From: an uncultured Collinsella sp.
Lineage (GTDB): Bacteria; Actinomycetota; Coriobacteriia; Coriobacteriales; Coriobacteriaceae
Direction of reading: 5' to 3'
Length of the DNA stretch: 13,289 bases
Assembly (NCBI GenBank): GCA_900552155.1
Contig: URYU01000039.1
Location: 1-13,289 of the forward strand
How positions within the stretch are numbered: the first letter of the stretch is position 1; each line of letters begins with the position of its first letter. The position numbers and the translations under genes are program-made. The notes under the pieces were generated by a model. The model ran no database searches and was not told the origin of the DNA. It worked only from the letters and a program-made list of their open reading frames with translations. Below are positions 1 to 6,803 of the stretch, piece by piece.

Positions 1-2
1 AT

Positions 3-758
3 TATATGCCGCAGGATATGTTCTCCAACCTGTACAGCGTGGCGCACGAGGGCGGCCATGCCCTGTATGAGCTGAATGTTGACCCCAAGTATGATTATAC
101 CATCCTGGCGGGCGGCGCAACCACCGGCCTGCACGAAAGCCAGAGCCGCCTGTTTGAAAACTATGTGGGCCGCAGCCGCGCGTTCATCCACTATTTGTAT
201 CCCACTTTGCTGGAGCTGTTCCCCCAGCAGCTGAACGGCGTGACCGAGGAAGAGATCTACCGCGCCGTCAACCGCGCTGAGCCGAGCCTGCTCCGCACCG
301 AGGCGGACGAGCTCACTTATCCGCTGCACGTTATGGTGCGCTACGAGATCGAGCGCATGCTGTTTGCCGGCGAGGCCACGGCCAAGGACATCCCCGCGCT
401 TTGGAACCGCTTTATGGACGAGTACCTGGGCATTCCCGTTCCCGACGACACGCGCGGCTGCCTGCAGGATACGCACTGGAGCGGTGGCTCGTTTGGCTAC
501 TTCCCCACCTATGCGCTGGGCAGCGCCTACGACGCCATGTTCGTGCCGGCCATGTGCCGCGACGGCGTCGACCTTACTGGTGCCTGTGCGAGCGGCGATC
601 TGGCGCCCGTCCGTGCCTGGCTGGGCGAGCACATTTGGCAGTGGGGCCGCGCCAAGGACGCGCCGGAACTCATCAAGGGCGCCTGCGGCATGGACTTTGA
701 CGCCCGCTACTACTGCAGCTACCTGCAGGACAAGTTCACCACGCTGTACGAGCTGTAA
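3..758 (+). CDS. Carboxypeptidase M32 (Taq type), C-terminal part
   Basis: Zinc metallocarboxypeptidase of family M32 (thermostable carboxypeptidase Taq/Pfu type), a cytoplasmic enzyme that removes C-terminal residues from peptides. The reading frame is open to the left edge, so the start lies outside the window. Counting from the first Met at position 6, the family motifs are: zinc-binding HEGGH (14-18), HES (43-45, supplying the acidic third ligand), LRTEAD (96-101, matching the family IRxxAD motif) and GCLQDTHW (151-158). The N-terminal motifs HPF and DxRxT are missing because of the window edge. Family members are about 500 residues; some 250 are here. The C-terminus looks intact and ends in TAA. 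The gene converges on glmM. Family assignment is very secure; physiological substrates are unknown. Confidence 0.95.
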   Translation, partial: YMPQDMFSNLYSVAHEGGHALYELNVDPKYDYTILAGGATTGLHESQSRLFENYVGRSRAFIHYLYPTLLELFPQQLNGVTEEEIYRAVNRAEPSLLRTEADELTYPLHVMVRYEIERMLFAGEATAKDIPALWNRFMDEYLGIPVPDDTRGCLQDTHWSGGSFGYFPTYALGSAYDAMFVPAMCRDGVDLTGACASGDLAPVRAWLGEHIWQWGRAKDAPELIKGACGMDFDARYYCSYLQDKFTTLYEL

Positions 759-824
759 GGATTGACCAGCACGCCATCGCCAACGCCAACCATGTTGACG
801 CCAATGCCTTGGCAGTGTCAGCGA

Positions 825-923
825 AAACGACCCCAAGCGAGCAAAGTGACGTGAAATGAAAGGGCGCTGACCTTCTGGTCGCGCCCTTGAAATTGAACGT
901 CAGATTGCCGCTTGGGGCCGTTT
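825..923. repeat. Long nested inverted repeat (about 39 possible base pairs)
   Basis: Outer arms 825-839 and 909-923 match at 14 of 15 positions. After one bulged base, 841-844 pairs with 905-908, then 847-852 with 897-902 and 855-857 with 892-894, with small internal loops between. The core is the perfect 8-bp arm pair 860-867/881-888 plus 869-872/877-880 around a TTCT loop. It lies between the 3' ends of two convergent genes, so it could act on both transcripts as a terminator or 3'-end stabiliser. It could also be a dispersed palindromic element. The pairing is seen directly; the role is inferred. Confidence 0.7.
860..888 (-). terminator. Probable terminator of glmM, core of the larger palindrome
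   Basis: The stem AAGGGCGC/GCGCCCTT, with an inner GACC/GGTC stem, forms a stable hairpin. On the minus strand it is followed by TTTCATTT, a modest T-rich tract, which fits termination of glmM transcripts about 75 bases past the stop. On the plus strand the following bases are GAAATTG, so it is a weaker intrinsic terminator for the M32 gene, although it may work in both directions. Confidence 0.5.
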
Positions 924-935
924 GCAGCGTCGAGC

Positions 936-965
936 AGTTACGCGGTTTGGGAAAACCGCGTAACT
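936..965. repeat. Perfect 13-bp hairpin overlapping the glmM stop codon
   Basis: Arms 936-948 and 953-965 are perfect reverse complements (AGTTACGCGGTTT and its complement) around a GGGA loop. The minus-strand glmM stop codon TAG (964-966) lies inside the arm. No T-tract follows on either strand, so a simple intrinsic terminator is unlikely. A 3'-end stabilising structure, a protein-binding palindrome or part of a repeat family are alternatives. Confidence 0.6.
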
Positions 966-2295
966 ACAGAGCCTCGAGTGCAGCGGCGATGCGCTTCATG
1001 GCGGCATCGGCGGATGCTTGGTCGGGCGCCTCGGCCAGCACGCGGATAACCGACTCGGTTCCGCTCTTGCGCACGAGCACGCGGCCCTCGCCTGCCAGCG
1101 CAACCTCGGCCTCGGCGATGGCGTTCTGCACGCCCATATTCTCGAGCGCGGCGTCCTTGTCCGCCACGTGCACGGCCACCTGCGCCTGTGGCAGCAGCTT
1201 GCACGGAGCCGTGAGCTGCGAGAGTGTCTCGCGCTCGGCACGAATCACTTCCATCACACGCAGCGAGGTCATAATGCCGTCGCCCGTGCGCTCGATATCG
1301 CCAAAGATCGTATGGCCCGTCTGCTCGCCGCCCAGGCTGTAGCCGCCCTCGCGCATCTTGGCATACACGTGACGGTCGCCCACGCCGCTGGTCACGGCGC
1401 TCAGTCCGGCAAGCTCCAGCGACTTGACCAGACCAAAGTTGCTGGCGATCGTCGGTACCACGGTACCGCCCGAGAGACGCCCGTGCTTGTTCAGATACAC
1501 GCCGCACACGTACAGGATTTGGTCGCCGTCTACCACGCGGCCGCGCTCATCCACGGCCAGGCAGCGGTCGGCATCGCCGTCATAGGCAAAACCCACGTCC
1601 AGGCCCTGCTCCACCACGTGACGCTGCAGGCGCTCCATATGCGTGGAGCCGCAGTCCACATTGATGTTAAAGCCATCGGGCGCGGCGTTGATCACGCGTA
1701 CGTCGGCACCGAGCGCGTCAAACACCGGCTTGGCCACCGAGGAAGCCGAGCCGTTGGCGCAGTCGATACCGATCTTGACGCCCTGCAGCGAAAAGTTCGC
1801 GCTGGCGATGAGCGAAGCAATGTAGCGGTTGCGACCCTGCATGTAGTCCACCGTGGCGCCGATGTGGTTGCCCGTTGCCAGCGGCACCTCGCTCTTGCCA
1901 TCGATATAGTCCTCGATGAGCTCCAGTACGTCCTCGTCCATCTTAAAGCCGTCGCTGTTGACGAGCTTAATGCCGTTATCGCAAAACGGGTTGTGGCTCG
2001 CGCTGATCATGATGCCGCAATCGAAGCAGCCCTCCACGGTCTGATGCGCTACGCCCGGCGTGGGGATCACGTGCAGCATATAGGCGTCCGCACCGCTCGC
2101 GACCAGACCGCTCACCAGCGCCGCCTCGAACATATAACTCGAGCGACGCGTGTCCTTGCCCACGATAACGCGCGCCTTGCGCTCGCGGTTGGCGCCGTAA
2201 TACCAGCCCACAAAACGGCCAATCTTATAAGCGTGCTCTACCGTCAGCCCAACGTTGGCCTCGCCGCGAAAGCCGTCGGTGCCAAAGTACTTCAT
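964..2295 (-). CDS. glmM: Phosphoglucosamine mutase GlmM
   Basis: Interconverts glucosamine-6-phosphate and glucosamine-1-phosphate in the cytoplasm, feeding UDP-GlcNAc synthesis for peptidoglycan. The 443-residue length is normal for the family. All four signature loops of the alpha-D-phosphohexomutase family are present: the phosphoserine loop ISASHNP with Ser100, the Mg-binding DGDADR (239-244), the sugar-binding GGEQTGH (322-328) and the C-terminal phosphate-binding RKSGTES (409-415). The N-terminus MKYFGTDGFRG is typical of GlmM rather than of other hexomutases. The ATG is preceded by AAGGAG at a 5-base spacing (2301-2306). A hairpin with a T-rich tail lies directly upstream of that Shine-Dalgarno, between this gene and the DUF4012 gene. 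No glmS or cdaA-like neighbour is visible. Confidence 0.97.
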   Translation of the reverse strand: MKYFGTDGFRGEANVGLTVEHAYKIGRFVGWYYGANRERKARVIVGKDTRRSSYMFEAALVSGLVASGADAYMLHVIPTPGVAHQTVEGCFDCGIMISASHNPFCDNGIKLVNSDGFKMDEDVLELIEDYIDGKSEVPLATGNHIGATVDYMQGRNRYIASLIASANFSLQGVKIGIDCANGSASSVAKPVFDALGADVRVINAAPDGFNINVDCGSTHMERLQRHVVEQGLDVGFAYDGDADRCLAVDERGRVVDGDQILYVCGVYLNKHGRLSGGTVVPTIASNFGLVKSLELAGLSAVTSGVGDRHVYAKMREGGYSLGGEQTGHTIFGDIERTGDGIMTSLRVMEVIRAERETLSQLTAPCKLLPQAQVAVHVADKDAALENMGVQNAIAEAEVALAGEGRVLVRKSGTESVIRVLAEAPDQASADAAMKRIAAALEAL

Positions 2296-2307
2296 GCGCT
2301 CTCCTTA

Positions 2308-2341
2308 CAAAATAGGGGCGAACAGATTGCCTGTCCGCCCC
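2308..2341 (-). terminator. Intrinsic terminator between the DUF4012 gene and glmM
   Basis: On the minus strand, an 11-position stem formed by 2331-2341 and 2315-2325 (GGGGCG core, one G.U pair, 5-base loop) is followed by TATTTTGT. This is a good Rho-independent terminator shape, about 40 bases after the DUF4012 stop. Its T-tract ends only a base or two before the glmM Shine-Dalgarno, leaving no room for a glmM promoter between them. It could therefore be a partial terminator or attenuator rather than a full stop. Confidence 0.75.
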
Positions 2342-2378
2342 AAAATGGTACTCGATTATCTGCGCTACCAGAAAAACC

Positions 2379-4691
2379 CTACGCCGACGCGCTGTCGCGA
2401 GCCGCCTGGCATGTAGGAGTCTGACGCAGCGTAAGCGGCTTGTCCCCCGCCTCGGCCGACGTGGTCAGCGTATACGTGATCGTCGTCGTCTCGCCAGCAT
2501 GCAGGTCAACGGTGCCCGAATAGAAGGGGATTCCATGCCACGTAGCGGCGCCAAGACCAAACTGTGTGCCCTCAACCGTAAGGTCACTGATGTTGCCGCC
2601 CGTCGGGGCAAACAACGAGACATTCAGGCGTTCGTCGTCACGCGCGGCATCGGGTGCGCTCGCCGCAACGTAGTCGGGCAGCTTGCCTGCCTCCTCCTGC
2701 GTCATGATGTTCGTCAGGGTAACGGTGATGCGATACGAGCACGTGCCGTCGCCGTTCTTGATGCCCTGGCCGATCTGCGTGTCGGCGTTCAGATACCAGT
2801 CGAGCTTGGAGAAGCTCAGGTTGTTAAAGTAAACGCCGGCAACGGGATCGGCACTCGGATCATCCGGATCGGGCAGCGAAGCGTCAATGCCCGTCTCTTT
2901 GATGGCATTCTGCTCATCATCGTTTCTCATCCAAGCAATCAGACGGCCCTCTTCGGCACCGCGCTCGAATGCACCGACAAGCTTTGTAACGTCGACGTCA
3001 CCGATGCCACCGAGAATCTTGTCGAAGGCGGCGCTGGCAACAGCCGCAAAGATGCCGTCCGATTCCTCGACCGGATAGTTCCAATACACATCGTGCATGA
3101 GAACCTTCGCCGCGTTGGTACCGTCGACGACCGTACCATCAGGCAGCGAGACATTACCGACAAGGCCCAGCAGGTACTGCAAGAACACCGGATCGATGCC
3201 GACGACGCCATCAACGTCCTGCCCATACTGGGACTTCCACAGCGCGGCGACACGCTGCGAGTTGCGGGGCCAATCAGGCGAATAGGTATTGCCCGAGTTG
3301 TACAGGTTGCTGTGGTTGCCGAACAGCGCCTCATCCTCTTCGTCAACGCTCTCGACTGCCTCATCCTCGCTGAGTCCAATGCGGGGAACAAACTCGCCAA
3401 TCGACATCTGGCCGTCGGTGACCGAAATCAGGCCCTGCGAACCGCCAAAGCCGCCGCAGGCACGAATCTCGACGTTGTTCATGGCGTACACAAGGTAGTT
3501 GCGCGTCTGGCCGTTGGCGCCGAGCATCTGGGGAAGGACGGGGGCGACCTTCTCCGCCGCGTCAACCGCGCCGTTGAGGGTGGCAAAGCCGTCCTTGGCC
3601 TTATCGACCAGCTCAGTCACCTGGGAAATATGAGTATCGCCAATGCCCTGGATCTTCTCGTTGGCGCTCTTGAACACCTTCGAGCTGCTGGAAAGAGAAT
3701 CGGCGACCGCATGCAGCGCGGACGCGTTAATCATGCCGTCCTGGAACAGCTTGCCGGGCGTAGCCTGCGAAAGGTTATCGGCCATGGGAACCAGCGCATT
3801 GCTCGAGACATCGGACAGGGCGTCAATCATGGTGCGGGCCGCATTGATATCGCTGCCATACACCGGGATAAACGAAGCCGCCGTCCACAGCGGGCTCGAG
3901 GTCTCCGCCTTCATGCTGTTACAGAGCTCATCGATCTTCTTCGCGTCGTCAGGCAGCGTCGAAAAATCGCCCGACGTGACCTTGTCCTTAAGGCCACCGA
4001 CGATCTCGACAGCCTCCTTCGCTTCGCTCTTTACGGTCTTTGCCGAGTTAAGCAGCATAAAGCCGCTTGCGCCAAGCGCAACGAGAAGCACCGCGACTAC
4101 AGCGGCAATAATGGCGCCGGTGTGACGCTTTTTGCGCTCGCCCTTGCGATGGCGATGACGGACCAGACCGTCAGAGGTCGAACTCGACGAAGCATCGCTA
4201 CCGTAGTTCAAGCCAAAATCGTAATAATCTTCCTTGGAACCCGAGCCCGCAAACTCGGCACCGCTATCATCCAGGCGGGCGAACGTGCCTGTCTCGGAGG
4301 CGCCGGTGTAAATCGTGCCGAGGTTACCCGTAAGCCCCGCGCCACCGGCAGAGGTAGTATTGTTGTCGGCCTTGCCGGCATTAACGTTGCCGGCGCCATT
4401 CGCGGCGTTGGCAGCACCTGCGTTGTTCGCAGGTACCGAAGGAGCCCCGCTCGGCTGCGACGCAGAGGTTGCACCGCCCGCAAAGACATTTCCTCTTGCA
4501 CGGCCGGTCTTTTTTGCCTTTTGAGACTGCTCGTACAGAGCGGTAAACATCGCCGTCTCGCCCGGGGACACGCGCTTACCGGAACCGCCCTGTCCAGCGC
4601 CGCCCGGCGTGCCGGCCTTACCAGCCCCGTTCGGACGCGGCGGAACTGCAGGGCGGCCGCTATCGCTGCCCTTAAAGTGATTACCAGCCAT
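2379..4691 (-). CDS. DUF4012 domain membrane protein with disordered N-terminal region
   Basis: A 770-residue, single-pass membrane protein. Residues 1-175 are low-complexity, rich in Gly, Ala, Ser, Asn and Pro. A strongly basic stretch (178-190) precedes one hydrophobic segment (about 192-215), giving a predicted N-in, C-out topology with some 550 residues outside. The DUF4012 hallmark is NYLVYAMNNVEIR followed by GGFGGSQG (398-420), matching the family pattern YLVLFQNNAELRxxGGFIGS. The domain probably runs from about 390 to 550, followed by an all-beta-looking C-terminus. DUF4012 proteins are common in Gram-positive, especially actinobacterial, genomes and are often linked to surface polysaccharide, but no reaction is established. 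An in-frame TTG nine codons upstream (4718) exists. I chose the ATG at 4691 because GAGGA precedes it at a good distance. Confidence 0.85.
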   Translation of the reverse strand: MAGNHFKGSDSGRPAVPPRPNGAGKAGTPGGAGQGGSGKRVSPGETAMFTALYEQSQKAKKTGRARGNVFAGGATSASQPSGAPSVPANNAGAANAANGAGNVNAGKADNNTTSAGGAGLTGNLGTIYTGASETGTFARLDDSGAEFAGSGSKEDYYDFGLNYGSDASSSSTSDGLVRHRHRKGERKKRHTGAIIAAVVAVLLVALGASGFMLLNSAKTVKSEAKEAVEIVGGLKDKVTSGDFSTLPDDAKKIDELCNSMKAETSSPLWTAASFIPVYGSDINAARTMIDALSDVSSNALVPMADNLSQATPGKLFQDGMINASALHAVADSLSSSSKVFKSANEKIQGIGDTHISQVTELVDKAKDGFATLNGAVDAAEKVAPVLPQMLGANGQTRNYLVYAMNNVEIRACGGFGGSQGLISVTDGQMSIGEFVPRIGLSEDEAVESVDEEDEALFGNHSNLYNSGNTYSPDWPRNSQRVAALWKSQYGQDVDGVVGIDPVFLQYLLGLVGNVSLPDGTVVDGTNAAKVLMHDVYWNYPVEESDGIFAAVASAAFDKILGGIGDVDVTKLVGAFERGAEEGRLIAWMRNDDEQNAIKETGIDASLPDPDDPSADPVAGVYFNNLSFSKLDWYLNADTQIGQGIKNGDGTCSYRITVTLTNIMTQEEAGKLPDYVAASAPDAARDDERLNVSLFAPTGGNISDLTVEGTQFGLGAATWHGIPFYSGTVDLHAGETTTITYTLTTSAEAGDKPLTLRQTPTCQAARDSASA

Positions 4692-4840
4692 AAAGAAATC
4701 CTCGCAATTGAGTCGCAATGAAAAAGTCCATAACGTTACTAGTTTATGGCATTTTGAGCATCGACAGCTAAACTCCAGACACGGACATCAATTGGCGAAA
4801 ATGCGGCACAACACCTTTTCCGTCTTGGCAGCGGCGCTAG
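4692..4840. promoter_or_regulatory. Upstream region of the DUF4012 gene with a possible operator palindrome
   Basis: This gap between the transporter stop and the DUF4012 start holds a Shine-Dalgarno (minus-strand GAGGA) and an inverted repeat CCATAA-N10-TTATGG at 4728-4749, about 40 bases before the ATG. Its minus-strand sequence includes TAAACT as a possible -10, but I found no matching -35. I see no clear terminator for the transporter gene. Promoter assignment is tentative. Confidence 0.3.
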
Positions 4841-5863
4841 CTACACCGTGAGGAACATCATCACGATGATCATGACAAAGCCGATAAGGTCGGTCGGCAA
4901 AAACACCGTCCCCAGCATAACGGCGCTGGTGATGGTCGCCGAAACCGGCTCCACAGTTCCGATGAGGCTCGCGCGCACCGAGCCGATGTCCTTAACGCCC
5001 TGCATATAAAGCATGTAAGCAAAAAACGAGCCGATAACCACGAACACCGCGAGCGCCTCGATGCCGGCAGCGTCGAGCGCCGGCATATGCGCCCAGGGCT
5101 GCACGAAGACGCACGAGACCACGCCCGCCGTGAGCATTGCCGAGCCCGTGACGATGGGGCTGCCGTATTCGGGCAGGATCTTGGCGGGAATCACCGCCAT
5201 ACACGCGGCGCTGACCGCACACATAAGACCTGCTGCCAGGCCAAGCGGCGAGATATTCAGGCTGGTGGGGTCGCCGCCGGTGGCGATTAAAAAGGTTCCA
5301 CCCAGAGCCAGGCCAATGCCGATGACTTCGCGAGTACGCGGCATACGGCGATCGGTCACGCAGGCGTAGCCCATGATGATAACGAGCTGCAGGCACTGGA
5401 GCACCGTCGCGGTTCCGGCGTTCGTCAGGCGCACGGCCGAAAGATAGCAAAACTGGTTGAACAGCAGGCCAAAAGCGGTAAAGAGCAGCAGCTGCTTGCG
5501 ATCAGCGGGCGTCGTCCAAAGCTTGACCAGGCGTGCGCGGTCGCGCGTGACAACCACAGCCATAAAGAGCAGGCCGGCGAGAATCTGACGCACGCTCATA
5601 AGCCACAGCGTATCGACATGGTAGGTATCGAACAAAAAACTCGCGCTGGTGCCCGAGAAGCCCCAAAACGAACCGCCCACCAGCGTAGCCAAGACGCCCG
5701 TGATCATCTTGCGCGTCGAAGCGCTGTTCAGGCGGTCGCGCCATGCGCGACGGGTGTTGCGGCTGAGCTCGTCGGTGCCCTCGGGCACATCAATGTTCGA
5801 TATATCGGTCATCGGCACCGAAGCCCCTGCGCCTTCGACCTGCTCGACACACTCTTTGCTCAT
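4841..5863 (-). CDS. EamA/DMT-superfamily transporter
   Basis: A 340-residue integral membrane protein of the drug/metabolite transporter superfamily, with two EamA repeats of about five helices each (roughly 54-193 and 206-340). Family features include the first-helix motif GGSFWGFSGTSA (63-74), the helix-4 region ATVLQCLQLVII (152-163), LGGTFLIATGG (187-197) and the second-repeat KDIGSVRASLIGTVEPVSA (291-309). The first 50 residues are hydrophilic and not part of the fold. The protein stops right after the last helix, without the short tail many homologues have. The ATG has a GGGGGAG Shine-Dalgarno. The substrate cannot be read from the sequence; members move amino acids, metabolites or drugs. 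Confidence 0.9.
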   Translation of the reverse strand: MSKECVEQVEGAGASVPMTDISNIDVPEGTDELSRNTRRAWRDRLNSASTRKMITGVLATLVGGSFWGFSGTSASFLFDTYHVDTLWLMSVRQILAGLLFMAVVVTRDRARLVKLWTTPADRKQLLLFTAFGLLFNQFCYLSAVRLTNAGTATVLQCLQLVIIMGYACVTDRRMPRTREVIGIGLALGGTFLIATGGDPTSLNISPLGLAAGLMCAVSAACMAVIPAKILPEYGSPIVTGSAMLTAGVVSCVFVQPWAHMPALDAAGIEALAVFVVIGSFFAYMLYMQGVKDIGSVRASLIGTVEPVSATITSAVMLGTVFLPTDLIGFVMIIVMMFLTV

Positions 5864-6094
5864 TCCACTCCCCCGAAACAGCCTGGAAACAATTCGGCTT
5901 ACCTTACCACGGCGAAGTCACCAGCTGGAGGCTTGTCCGCTTATCGGTAGGACAATTCCGCAGGCGTCTTTCCATAGCTCGATACCGCAATGGCCTTGCA
6001 TTATGCGACAGCCAAATCGCGGCAGCAGGCTCTTTTGAAATGGATGCGACAAAGCCCCCGAATTCCACAATGTAAGCGATTTTTAAAAATGTTC
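5864..6094. other. Intergenic region between transporter and tRNA-Val
   Basis: I find no credible gene here. The only structure I noted is a short inverted repeat TTGTCC-N11-GGACAA (5933-5955). The transporter promoter should lie here, reading leftward, but I could not identify convincing -35 and -10 boxes. Confidence 0.4.
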
Positions 6095-6123
6095 TTGCCA
6101 CCGAGTTCAGGCTCCGTTATATT
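6095..6123 (+). promoter_or_regulatory. Promoter of tRNA-Val
   Basis: A -35 box TTGCCA (6095-6100) and a -10 box TATATT (6118-6123) are separated by exactly 17 bases. The mature tRNA begins 30 bases after the -10. This is a good housekeeping sigma factor promoter. Confidence 0.75.
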
Positions 6124-6152
6124 ATCCCTTGCGCGCTTGCGCACCCTTGATC

Positions 6153-6227
6153 GGGCGTTTAGCTCAGGGGGAGAGCGCTTCCCTGACACGGAAGAGGTCA
6201 GAAGTTCAAATCTTCTAACGCCCACCA
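6153..6227 (+). tRNA. tRNA-Val (GAC anticodon)
   Basis: A full cloverleaf can be drawn. The acceptor arms GGGCGTT (6153-6159) and AACGCCC (6217-6223) pair perfectly. The D stem is GCTC/GAGC. The anticodon stem CTTCC/GGAAG encloses the loop CTGACAC, with anticodon GAC reading valine GUC and GUU codons. The T arm is AGAAG-TTCAAAT-CTTCT. Discriminator A and an encoded CCA (6225-6227) complete the 75-nt gene. It is a single tRNA gene with its own promoter and terminator. Confidence 0.97.
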
Positions 6228-6235
6228 AATGTTCG

Positions 6236-6272
6236 CAGCTCAGAGGCTATGTCCTCTGGGCTGTTTTGTTTT
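6236..6272 (+). terminator. Intrinsic terminator of tRNA-Val
   Basis: An 11-bp stem formed by 6236-6246 and 6253-6263 (CAGCTCAGAGG against CCTCTGGGCTG, one T.G pair), with a 6-base loop, is followed directly by TTTTGTTTT. It lies 9 bases after the tRNA 3' end. This is a textbook Rho-independent terminator. Confidence 0.92.
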
Positions 6273-6587
6273 ACCACCAAGCACGCCGCCAAATAAGCCA
6301 CCAAATATTGATCCAAGGTCTGTACGCGATGGTCTTCGCATCCCATAGAGGTGCCGGCAGATTGCATACGTCCTGGCCGATCGTGACCGCAACATGTTGG
6401 TCAAGCATAATCTTTTGGATTCTTTTGGCGTGAGCGGCTTGGTTTTGGTAGGATTTGTCAGCGGCTTGACTAAGGGGGTTTTATAACTGCCATGCAGGTA
6501 GCCGTGTTGGTAACGTTTTACCGACTTGTCAAATACCCCTCATTTATAATGCGTCTGCAAAATGACCAATTGCTTTGACCTGCTGAA
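6273..6587. other. Gene-free stretch before the nrdD control region
   Basis: No coding sequence stands out in these 315 bases. They contain a tandem TCTTTTGG (6411-6418 and 6421-6428), a direct repeat AGCGGCTTG (6433-6441 and 6460-6468), an 8-bp hairpin GTTGGTAA-CGTT-TTACCGAC (6506-6525) and an isolated TATAAT (6545-6550). The nearest TTGTCA, at 6526, is only 13 bases before that -10, too close for a standard promoter. Confidence 0.4.
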
Positions 6588-6603
6588 ACACTATATGTTG
6601 TGT
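6588..6603 (+). promoter_or_regulatory. NrdR-box-like operator upstream of nrdD
   Basis: The 16-mer ACACTATATGTTGTGT is close to the NrdR box consensus as I recall it (about acaCwAtATaTwGtgt), differing at one position from ACACTATATATTGTGT. NrdR is the zinc/ATP-cone repressor of ribonucleotide reductase operons. The box lies against the -35 of a likely nrdD promoter. A much weaker second copy could start at 6620, 32 bases downstream (about three helical turns), but it matches only half the positions. Confidence 0.7.
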
Positions 6604-6633
6604 TTGAACTAAAAAAAGAATACAGGATATAGA
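6604..6633 (+). promoter_or_regulatory. Probable nrdD promoter
   Basis: TTGAAC (6604-6609) and TATAGA (6628-6633) are separated by 18 bases containing an A-rich run. The NrdR-like box ends one base before the -35. Initiation here would give a leader of about 220 bases. The match is moderate. Confidence 0.5.
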
Positions 6634-6657
6634 TGCGTCTTTGTCGTATGATAGATG

Positions 6658-6803
6658 GCGGACAGAGAACGAAGACCTTATTCGTCCCATTTGGACACGC
6701 CTTTGAGCCGCCTGATCGGCCGCGAGGATTGTCCGCATGAGGACTTATGGTTTATCGAGAACACAGATTGCGCGACGGCGCCGCAAGACAGGGGCAAGCC
6801 CTG
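6658..6803 (+). other. Structured leader of nrdD
   Basis: GCGGACA (6658-6664) pairs with TGTCCGC (6730-6736), closing a region with smaller hairpins such as ACGAA/TTCGT and GCCG/CGGC. Further on, TTGCG (6768-6772) pairs with CGCAA (6782-6786), and CAGGG (6789-6793) with CCCTG (6799-6803). I do not recognise a known riboswitch: the cobalamin B12-box and other familiar cores are absent. Folding is by eye only. Confidence 0.35.

Larger units (their letters stand above)
759..963. other. Intergenic region between convergent M32 and glmM genes, mostly palindromic
   Basis: I see no gene in these 205 bases. They are filled by two inverted repeats, a nested 99-nt one (825-923) and a 13-bp hairpin that overlaps the glmM stop codon (936-965). 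Both are listed separately. The first 66 bases after the M32 stop hold nothing I recognise. Confidence 0.7.

Noticed and set aside
2499..4721. 740-codon open frame antisense to the DUF4012 gene, and the 468-codon frame antisense to glmM (1018-2424)
   Set aside because: Both are shadows in GC-rich sequence without recognisable domains or ribosome binding sites; the minus-strand genes are well supported.
6001..6228. Minus-strand open frame with a product beginning MVGVRRFELLTSSVSGKRSPPELN
   Set aside because: This is the well-known false protein translated from the antisense strand of a tRNA gene; it covers tRNA-Val and its promoter.
6221..6301. Possible attachment-site repeat: CACCAAATGTT at the tRNA 3' end and CACCAAATATT about 70 bases on
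   Set aside because: Only 10 of 11 bases match, with no integrase or cargo between or beside them; too short to support an integration event.
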